From the NCBI GenBank assembly GCA_028280205.1, contig JANQME010000061.1, positions 1 through 10,436 of the forward strand: 10,436 nucleotides of DNA, written 5' to 3'. Of this stretch, positions 1-5,490 are shown one piece after another. The position numbers and the translations under genes were made by a program. The number at the start of each line of letters is the position of its first letter. Within the stretch, counting starts at the first letter, position 1. Origin of the DNA: Longimicrobiales bacterium (lineage in GTDB: Bacteria > Gemmatimonadota > Gemmatimonadetes > Longimicrobiales > Gaopeijiaceae). The notes under the pieces were generated by a model. That model had not been told where the DNA came from. It was given only the letters and a program-made list of their open reading frames with translations, and searched no databases.

Positions 1-878
1 GACACCGGGGGCACGAACGGGCGGAGCGCCGCCGGGAAGGTCTGTAGGCCGCCCATGACGATGTTCTTCGACCACCCGTCGACGAGTTCGCGCAGCGAGC
101 GGTACATGCGGGTGGCGAGATCGGTCTCGGTGCTGCGGACGCGGAGCGAGAGCCCGGCCCGTTTCACGCGCTGCGCGAGCGCCAGGTCCTCGGCTACCTC
201 GTCCCGCACCGCTTCGTGGCCCCCGATCCTCTCGTACGCGGGGCGACGGAAGAGGAGGAACTGCCCGTTGGCGATCGCGTCGCGCCAGTTGTCGTTGGCG
301 GCCACGCGCTCGAAGTCCGGAAAGCGGAAGAGCATGACCAGGAAGATGTGCGGCTGCACGAGACGCTCCCAGAACGTCTCCATGAGCTGACGCCCGGTCA
401 CCGTCAGGAGGTCGGCCCCTTCCTCGTGCAGCGCCGTGCCGGCCCGGGTGGCCAGAAGCGGGCCGTGCACCGTATCCGCATCCGTGAACAGGAGCAGCTC
501 TCCCGTCGCGTGACGAGCCGCCTGATGACACGCCCACGGCTTGCCCAGCCAACCCGGCGGAAGCGGCTCGCCTTCGACGACCACGATCCGCCGAGCGTTG
601 CCCGACGGGACCGCCCTGGCGAGCTCGGCCGTCTCGTCGTCGCTCCGGTCGTCGACCACGATCACTTCGAAGTCCGGATAGGTGGACTCTGTAATCGAGC
701 GGAGGCACTCGACGATGCTCCGGGCCTCGTTGCGCGCCGGGACGATCACGCTCAGCGACGGCTGACCGGGGACGGAAGCGGTGGGCAGCGGGCCGGGGAT
801 GCGCGCCACGAAGGCCACGAAGAACACGAGCGCGAGCCAGGGCAGCGCGAGCAGGAGCGCGAGGACGACAGGAGACAT
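1..878 (-). CDS. Family 2 glycosyltransferase, membrane-anchored (C-terminus beyond left edge)
   Basis: This is a GT-A fold, family 2 glycosyltransferase, expected to move a sugar from a nucleotide-sugar donor to a lipid or other acceptor at the inner membrane. 292 codons are visible and the frame is open to the window edge, so the C-terminus is missing. Residues 3-25 form one hydrophobic anchor helix. The catalytic domain follows: SVIVPARNEA from about residue 43, VVDD at 74-77, the metal-binding DAD at 133-135 and the probable catalytic base in VAED (E230, D231). The stretch RMYRSLRELVDGWSKN (257-272) resembles the acceptor-side region of CrtQ/HpnB-like enzymes that glycosylate carotenoid or hopanoid lipids. 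That subgroup is suggested from memory only. The ATG at 878 has a TAGGGG ribosome-binding-like stretch just upstream. The gene is divergent from the class V PLP enzyme, separated by 129 bases. Donor and acceptor cannot be read from the sequence. Confidence 0.9.
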   Translation of the reverse strand, partial: MSPVVLALLLALPWLALVFFVAFVARIPGPLPTASVPGQPSLSVIVPARNEARSIVECLRSITESTYPDFEVIVVDDRSDDETAELARAVPSGNARRIVVVEGEPLPPGWLGKPWACHQAARHATGELLLFTDADTVHGPLLATRAGTALHEEGADLLTVTGRQLMETFWERLVQPHIFLVMLFRFPDFERVAANDNWRDAIANGQFLLFRRPAYERIGGHEAVRDEVAEDLALAQRVKRAGLSLRVRSTETDLATRMYRSLRELVDGWSKNIVMGGLQTFPAALRPFVPPV

Positions 879-1007
879 GCCGGCCCCTACCCTGCGTCGG
901 ATCCGGCGTGCCGAACTGGCGCCCTTCGAGGGCGTGGCCCTACCCTCGCCCGTCGCGGGTCGGCCGGCCTCGTCATCGATACCGCGTCCTCACTCCATCC
1001 CCGTCCC

Positions 1008-2135
1008 GTGACCGATCTCAGCCGGATCCGCTCCGAGTTCCCGATCCTCGAGCGAACGACGTATCTGAACTCCTGCTCTCTGGGCGCCCTGTCGTACCGC
1101 TCCGAGGGGTACCTGCGCGACTTCACCGAGCGCTGGCACGCGATGGGTGCGTCCGCATGGTACGCGCACTGGCTCGGGCGCATCGAGGAGCTGCGCGGTC
1201 GCGTGGCGGCCTTTCTCGGCACGACGCCGCGCGAGCTGGCCCTCCTCCCGTCCACCTCGACGGCCCTTGCAGCGGTCACCGAGTCGGTACCGGCCGAAGA
1301 CCGCAGTCGGGTCGTATGCACCGAGCTCGACTTCCCGACTCTGCCGTATCAGTGGGCCGTGAAGCCCGAGTTCGAGCTGGTGATCCTCCGCAGTCCGGAC
1401 GGGATCCGCATCGATCCGGAGCAGTTCGCCGAGGCCGTCGACGAGCGAACGCTCTTCCTGGCCACGAGCCACGTCTTCTTCGCGACCGGATACGAGCAGG
1501 ATCTCGGCGCCCTCGCGGAGATCGCCCGGCAGGCCGGGGCGTACTCGCTGATCGACGGCTACCAGGGTGCCGGACAGGTCGCGCTCGACCTCTCGGAGAC
1601 CGGCATCGACTTCTACACGACCGGTCCGCTCAAGTGGCTGTGCGGCGGACCCGGGCTGGCCTACCTCTACATCCGGGACGCCCTGGTCGAAGCCCTGGAA
1701 CCCCGCATCACCTCTTGGTTCGCCACGGAACGGCAGTTCGACTTCGATCCCGAGGGCTTCGAGTACCGCCGGGACGCACGGCGCTTCGAGATGGGGACGC
1801 CTGCCCTTCCCACGGTGCACACCGCGCTCGGCGGTCAGGAAATCGTGGACGAGGTCGGGCTGGACGCCATCCTCGAGCACAACGCAATGCTCACCGCCCG
1901 CGTGATCGACGCCGCCGAGAGCGCCGGCCTGGAGCTGCGGCTGCCCGCGCCGGGGCACCGGACGTCGATCGTGATGGTGCGCCACGACGACCCGTCCGGA
2001 GCGGTGAAGCACCTCGCCGCCCACGGGGTGATCGCGGACTACCGGCCGGGCCATGTGCGACTGAGTCCGCACTTCTACAACACGGAGGACGAGATCGACC
2101 GCGGCGTGGAGGTGCTGGCGAGCTACCGAGGCTGA
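1008..2135 (+). CDS. Class V aminotransferase-fold PLP enzyme, kynureninase/desulfurase-like
   Basis: This is a PLP-dependent enzyme of aminotransferase class V (fold type I) and should be cytoplasmic. The product has 375 residues, normal for the class. Visible landmarks are the N-terminal YLNSCSLGAL (19-28), similar to the YLDGNSLG of kynureninases; the phosphate-binding STSTAL (82-87); H155 in ATSHVFF; LIDGYQ with D183 to pair with the pyridine nitrogen; and GPLKWLCGGPG with K209 as the Schiff-base lysine. The sequence around the lysine is closer to kynureninase and epimerase-like members than to the SGHK of cysteine desulfurases. The substrate is unknown, and no tryptophan or sulfur gene lies beside it. 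The start is the GTG at 1008, chosen because similarity begins immediately after it. The frame is open further upstream to 216, but that part is the antisense of the glycosyltransferase. No clear Shine-Dalgarno sequence precedes the GTG. The gene ends 10 bases from the convergent MazG-like gene. Confidence 0.88.
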   Translation: MTDLSRIRSEFPILERTTYLNSCSLGALSYRSEGYLRDFTERWHAMGASAWYAHWLGRIEELRGRVAAFLGTTPRELALLPSTSTALAAVTESVPAEDRSRVVCTELDFPTLPYQWAVKPEFELVILRSPDGIRIDPEQFAEAVDERTLFLATSHVFFATGYEQDLGALAEIARQAGAYSLIDGYQGAGQVALDLSETGIDFYTTGPLKWLCGGPGLAYLYIRDALVEALEPRITSWFATERQFDFDPEGFEYRRDARRFEMGTPALPTVHTALGGQEIVDEVGLDAILEHNAMLTARVIDAAESAGLELRLPAPGHRTSIVMVRHDDPSGAVKHLAAHGVIADYRPGHVRLSPHFYNTEDEIDRGVEVLASYRG

Positions 2136-2145
2136 AGAGGTCGGC

Positions 2146-2538
2146 CTACTCCTTCGGCGTCCACCGCTCGGAGTCGCGCACCCGGTACTTCTCGAGCACC
2201 TGCTCGAGCGCGTCTCCGAGGTCGATCCCCTGCTCGTTCGCGATCACGAGGATCACGAAGAGGATGTCGGCCAGCTCGATCGCGAGGTCCTGCTCCGGCT
2301 CGCCCGGCTTCTTCGGCTTGTGTCCGAAGCGGTGGTTCATCTCCCGCGCCAGCTCGCCGACCTCCTCGACGAGACGGGCCAGGTTGCTGAGCGGCGGCCA
2401 GTAGCCCTCCTCGAACTGCGAGATCCACGCGTCCACGCGCGCCTGCGCTTCGAGGAAGGTGAGCTCGCTCCCCTCGATCACACCGCCGCCGTCGATCACG
2501 CCACTCTCGTCGTCCGCTCCCACTCCGTCCGCGCTCAC
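2146..2538 (-). CDS. MazG-like nucleotide pyrophosphohydrolase
   Basis: This is a small all-alpha NTP pyrophosphohydrolase of the MazG/YpjD type. The family hydrolyses nucleoside triphosphates, often non-canonical ones, to the monophosphate and pyrophosphate in the cytoplasm. With the chosen start it has 130 residues, the usual length for a single-domain member. The metal-binding signature EExxE...ExxD is intact: E58, E59 and E62 in RLVEEVGELA, then E88 and D91 in IELADILF. A basic loop, FGHKPKKPG (71-79), sits between the helices. The start is the GTG at 2538, whose GTGA overlaps the TGA of the upstream oxidoreductase, so translational coupling is likely. GTG codons at V15 and V20 are alternatives, because the first 25 residues are low-complexity and lie outside the domain. 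The frame is open further upstream only as a shadow of the oxidoreductase. Which nucleotide it cleans up is unknown. Confidence 0.88.
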   Translation of the reverse strand: MSADGVGADDESGVIDGGGVIEGSELTFLEAQARVDAWISQFEEGYWPPLSNLARLVEEVGELAREMNHRFGHKPKKPGEPEQDLAIELADILFVILVIANEQGIDLGDALEQVLEKYRVRDSERWTPKE

Positions 2539-3572
2539 GGGGTGAGCACCAGCTTCCCGAAGATGCGCCCTTCCTCCAGGATCTCGTGCGCTCGGCGCGC
2601 TTCGTCGAGCGGCAGCACCTCCTGGACCACCGGGTCGAACACGCCGTCGAAGACCAGCCTCATGACCTCCCGGTACTCGGTGGGCGTGCCCATCGTGCTG
2701 CCGAGGATTTCGAGCTGCTTCCAGAAGACCAGGCGGAGCTCGGTCACGCCGCGCGATCCGGTCGTCGCGCCCGACGTCACCAGCCGGCCCCCGCGAGAGA
2801 GCGCCCGAAGGCAGCTCGGCCAGATCTCCTCGCCCACGGTGTCGAAGACGACGTGGACACCCTGCTTGTACGTGTCGCGCCACACCTCGCGCGAGAAGTC
2901 GACCTCGAAGCGGTCGTAGACGATGTCGGCCCCGAGCGCCTGGGTGCGCGTGACGTTCTCGACGCCACCCGTGACTCCGAAGACCTTCGCTCCCGTGCGT
3001 CGCGCGATCTGCACGGCCGCCGTCCCCACTCCGCCCGACGCGCCGGTGATCAGGACGCGCTCACCCGCACGCACCCGACCGCGCGTGACGAGCGCCCGCC
3101 ACGCGGTGACGAAGACGAGTCCGGCCGCGGCCGCATCGGTGGCGGGAAAGCCATCCGGGATCTCCAGCAGGTTCTCGGCCGGAACCACCGCGTACTCCGC
3201 GAAGCCGCCCTGCGTGTGCTCGCCGATGATGCGAAACGGCGGCTCCTCGAACGACGCGCCGCGATCCTGGCCCTCATACCAGTCGTACCCGAGCGACGGA
3301 TCGACCACGACGCGCGTGCCCACGGGCACGTCTTCCGCTCCGGGCCCCACGGCGTCGACCACACCCGCGATGTCCGAGCCGCCGATATGTGGCATCGGGG
3401 TCTGGATCGGCAGCCCGCGCCGGACCCAGAGATCGAGGTGGTTCATCGCCGCCGCCTCCACCCGCACCCGCACCTCGCCCGCACCGGGCTCGGGAACGGG
3501 GACCTTCCGGATCTCGATGACCTCGGGCCCGCCGAAGTCCTCGAAGACCGCGGCACGCATGGTGCGGGGCAT
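2535..3572 (-). CDS. MDR-family zinc-less NAD(P)-dependent oxidoreductase (quinone oxidoreductase-like)
   Basis: This is a medium-chain dehydrogenase/reductase of 345 residues, typical for the family, expected to use NAD(P)H in the cytoplasm. The N-terminal GroES-like domain runs from MRAAVFEDFGGPEVI through AMNHLDLW (42-49) and GGSDIAGVVDAVG (64-76), which is the pattern seen in quinone oxidoreductase-like members. The Rossmann domain carries the dinucleotide loop TGASGGVGTAAV (156-167). The whole protein has a single cysteine (in PSCLRAL), so neither the catalytic nor the structural zinc site of classical alcohol dehydrogenases can be formed. The region where the structural zinc lobe normally sits (about 91-114, rich in D, E, G and Y) is still present. 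The start at 3572 is supported by a strong GAGGTGAG ribosome-binding site. A second ATG at 3560 also fits the domain start. It leads a two-gene unit with the MazG-like gene. The substrate is unknown. Confidence 0.9.
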   Translation of the reverse strand: MPRTMRAAVFEDFGGPEVIEIRKVPVPEPGAGEVRVRVEAAAMNHLDLWVRRGLPIQTPMPHIGGSDIAGVVDAVGPGAEDVPVGTRVVVDPSLGYDWYEGQDRGASFEEPPFRIIGEHTQGGFAEYAVVPAENLLEIPDGFPATDAAAAGLVFVTAWRALVTRGRVRAGERVLITGASGGVGTAAVQIARRTGAKVFGVTGGVENVTRTQALGADIVYDRFEVDFSREVWRDTYKQGVHVVFDTVGEEIWPSCLRALSRGGRLVTSGATTGSRGVTELRLVFWKQLEILGSTMGTPTEYREVMRLVFDGVFDPVVQEVLPLDEARRAHEILEEGRIFGKLVLTP

Positions 3573-3575
3573 CCG

Positions 3576-3583
3576 CTCACCTC
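3576..3583 (-). promoter_or_regulatory. Shine-Dalgarno site deciding the oxidoreductase start
   Basis: On the minus strand GAGGTGAG lies three bases before the ATG at 3572, with its GAGGT core six bases away. This is the clearest ribosome-binding site in the window, and it favours the ATG at 3572 over the in-frame ATG at 3560. Confidence 0.7.
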
Positions 3584-3604
3584 GATGATTGGAATAAGCC
3601 TAGA

Positions 3605-3634
3605 AGTCTACTCGAATCGAAAGGGGCGGTCCAA
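3605..3634 (-). promoter_or_regulatory. Possible sigma70-like promoter for the oxidoreductase/MazG unit
   Basis: In the 89-base divergent gap, the minus strand reads TTGGAC (3634-3629), an 18-base spacer, then TAGACT (3610-3605). Both hexamers keep the strongest consensus positions (TTG in the first, TA and the final T in the second). The -10 lies about 32 bases before the ATG at 3572. This is the least GC-rich patch in the area. The match is by eye, and the sigma preferences of the organism are unknown. Confidence 0.3.
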
Positions 3635-3661
3635 GCGGCCGCCGCCGCCGTACCTTCCAGG

Positions 3662-3994
3662 ATGAGCGAGAACAACGACTCGACACTCGCCGGCTATCTC
3701 CGCGTCCACGACCGCCCTCCGGCCTTCGAGGGACGCGACGGGCATCCCTATACCGTCTCGATCGAAGCCGAGCGGACCGCTGACCTGCGTGCTCCGTGGG
3801 TGGGGTTTCTGGTCTTCCCCCGCTGGGCACAGACCGGCGTGGGAATCGTCGGACACGTTGAGAGCGGCGACCTGCTTCGGGCGGGCTCCCGCAGCGAAGT
3901 GGAAGAAGTGCTCGGAGCGCTCACCCTCCACGAGGTCCAGGCGTTCCTCGATGCCGCGATCGCCGGCGAGGAGCCCTCCGCACGGGAAGGATAG
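3662..3994 (+). CDS. Small protein of unknown function (110 aa)
   Basis: I do not recognise a named family. The product is 110 residues, acidic and soluble, with no signal peptide or membrane helix. The N-terminal half looks like a short beta-rich domain (PPAFEGRDGHPYTVSIEAE, then APWVGFLVFPRWAQTGVGIVGHVES). The C-terminal third is helical: SRSEVEEVLGALTLHEVQAFLDAAI. The reading frame has the codon bias of its neighbours, with G or C at most third positions. It fills the space between two well-supported genes, and the residue pattern (amphipathic helices, alternating hydrophobic strands) is protein-like. These points make a real gene likely. The only SD-like bases are an AGG directly abutting the ATG, so initiation may be SD-independent. 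A long antisense frame covers the same stretch but encodes an arginine-rich, domain-less shadow. It is divergent from the oxidoreductase and convergent with the tolC-like gene, so it is not part of the exporter operon. Confidence 0.68.
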   Translation: MSENNDSTLAGYLRVHDRPPAFEGRDGHPYTVSIEAERTADLRAPWVGFLVFPRWAQTGVGIVGHVESGDLLRAGSRSEVEEVLGALTLHEVQAFLDAAIAGEEPSAREG

Positions 3995-3998
3995 TCGA

Positions 3999-4039
3999 CG
4001 ACCCCGGCATCCCCGCCTCCTTACTCCAAACCGGGGTCG
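3999..4039. terminator. Inverted repeat between convergent genes, possible bidirectional terminator
   Basis: CGACCCCGG (3999-4007) is matched perfectly by CCGGGGTCG (4031-4039), giving a 9 bp GC-rich stem with a 23-base loop. It sits at the junction of the convergent 110-aa gene and the tolC-like gene, and the right arm and stop codon belong to the tolC-like coding end. There is no U-tract on either side, so classical intrinsic termination is not shown. The position and symmetry fit a shared 3' end or a transcript-stabilising stem. Confidence 0.35.
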
Positions 4040-5490
4040 GGGCGCCGCCACTCGACGCCCTCGGCCGTGGCGGCCCGGTAGTCGGCCTCCGCGCTGAAGT
4101 ACTCGAGATAGGCCTCGACCGCCGTCACACGCGCGTCGAACGCGGCCTGCTCGCGGATCTGAAGCGCGAGCAGGTCGCTCGACCCGAGTCGGAAGAGCTC
4201 CTGCTCGGCGGTCTGGAGCTGGAGCGCCAGGTCCACGTTCAGCTCCGACCCGTCGATCTGCTGTCGGGCGGCTTCCACGGCGATCCAGGCGTCGCGGATC
4301 TCCGTCACCACCTTGTCGGCCGCGAAGACGAGCTTCTGCCGCACCTGCTCGTACTTCGAGTCGAGCTCCTGAACCTTGCCCTGAGCCTTCCGCCGCTGGA
4401 GGGGGAACTTGAACTCGAGCACGCCACGCAGCTCGGTCAGCGAACGGTCGTCGTACAGTTCCTCGCCGAAGGGCCGGGCCGCCTCGAGGTTCGCGTCGAG
4501 AACCGGGAGGACTTCGTTGCTCGCGACGCCGCGTTCGAGGAGAATCTGCTCGAGCTCCAGCTCGATCACACGAAGCTCCGGCCGCCGCTCGATCGCCTGA
4601 GGCAACACGGGCTCGGGGCCGTCGGGATCGACCGGTGGCGTGGCCGGGAACTCCTGGGGCAGACGCTCGCGCCCCGGGACGGTCGGCACCCCATCCGCCG
4701 TCCGAAGGAAGAGGGACAGAACGAGCGCCGAACCCTGGAAGTCGCGCTGCGCCGAGACGACATCGAGCTGACGGGAGACGACGAGCCGCTGGTTGTCCAC
4801 CAGGACGATGTCCGGGCGGAGACCGTTCGCCACCTGCTCCTCGAGCGCCGTCTGTCGCCCTTCTGCGAGCGCGAGCAACTCTTCGGAGAAGTTGAGCTTC
4901 CGGCCCGCCGCCAGCCACTTGAAGTAGGCCACCGTTGCGGCCCGCACGAAGTCGATCTGCTGACGCGCAATGAAGGGCTCGGCGGCCTCCACGTCGAGCT
5001 CCGAGATCGCGATTCGGGCCCGTCGGGCGTCGGTCAAGCCCCCCTGCAGGAGCGGCACGTTGAGCCCGAAGAGCGCCTCGCCCGAGCCCTGCGTACGCTG
5101 GAGGTAGTAGTCGGGGAGCGTCTCGCCGGTCGTCAGGCGATACCCACCATAGACCGTGCTGCCCCAAAGGCCGAGGAACTGCTCCGCGGCCATGTCGACC
5201 GTGGTGTACTCGTAGAATCCGTCGAGTGTGCCGCCGCCCTTCCCGGCCAGCCCGAAGTCGAAGACGCCTCGGGCCGAACGCAGCCGACCCTCCCGGAGAT
5301 CGCGCTCGATGAGGGCGGCGAGCTGGGGCGGAAACCGTGTAGCCACAGATTCGAGCACCTCCTCGAGTCGCAGCGGCGGGAGCGTGTCCGTCTCGCTCGC
5401 GTCCTCGACGGGCGCCTGCGTGTCCTGCGCGGACGCGGGCGCCGTCGCGAGGGCACCCAGCACCAGCACCACGCACGCAGCAGGCCTCAT
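4021..5490 (-). CDS. TolC-family outer membrane efflux channel
   Basis: This is the outer membrane channel of a tripartite exporter: a trimeric beta-barrel with a long periplasmic helical tunnel that docks onto the adaptor. The product has 489 residues, within the usual TolC-family range. Residues 1-22 form a signal peptide ending in ASA before QDT, as expected for Sec export. The two structural repeats of the family are visible. The first has FGLNVPLLQGG (141-151), long helices to about 245 and GLRPDIVLVDNQ (203-214). The second has LEFKFPLQRRKAQGK (348-362), followed by helices to about 470. The ATG at 5490 overlaps the TGA of the adaptor gene (ATGA), and GGGAG lies seven bases upstream inside the adaptor gene. 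It is the last gene of the exporter operon. There is no lipobox cysteine, so it is not the lipoprotein type such as OprM. The cargo cannot be inferred. Confidence 0.93.
   Translation of the reverse strand: MRPAACVVLVLGALATAPASAQDTQAPVEDASETDTLPPLRLEEVLESVATRFPPQLAALIERDLREGRLRSARGVFDFGLAGKGGGTLDGFYEYTTVDMAAEQFLGLWGSTVYGGYRLTTGETLPDYYLQRTQGSGEALFGLNVPLLQGGLTDARRARIAISELDVEAAEPFIARQQIDFVRAATVAYFKWLAAGRKLNFSEELLALAEGRQTALEEQVANGLRPDIVLVDNQRLVVSRQLDVVSAQRDFQGSALVLSLFLRTADGVPTVPGRERLPQEFPATPPVDPDGPEPVLPQAIERRPELRVIELELEQILLERGVASNEVLPVLDANLEAARPFGEELYDDRSLTELRGVLEFKFPLQRRKAQGKVQELDSKYEQVRQKLVFAADKVVTEIRDAWIAVEAARQQIDGSELNVDLALQLQTAEQELFRLGSSDLLALQIREQAAFDARVTAVEAYLEYFSAEADYRAATAEGVEWRRPDPGLE

Noticed and set aside
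920..934. GC hairpin CGCCCT-TCG-AGGGCG in the divergent gap, considered as a terminator or attenuator
   Set aside because: Six base pairs with no U-tract, placed upstream of both genes; hairpins this short are common by chance at this GC content.
216..1007. In-frame open extension upstream of the class V PLP enzyme on the plus strand
   Set aside because: It encodes an R/H/D-rich, domain-less stretch that is the antisense of the glycosyltransferase; similarity to the PLP family begins right at the GTG at 1008.
990..2072. Long minus-strand open frame of 360 codons opposite the PLP enzyme
   Set aside because: It is a GC-driven shadow frame with no recognisable domain, while the plus strand carries clear active-site motifs.
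2539..2883. Upstream extension of the MazG-like frame
   Set aside because: It lies in another frame of the oxidoreductase gene and has no domain content; the GTG overlapping the oxidoreductase stop is a better start.
3608..5476. Minus-strand open frame of 622 codons across the 110-aa gene and the tolC-like gene
   Set aside because: It is an alanine/arginine/glycine-rich shadow of the tolC-like gene; the genuine frame shows a signal peptide and both TolC repeats.
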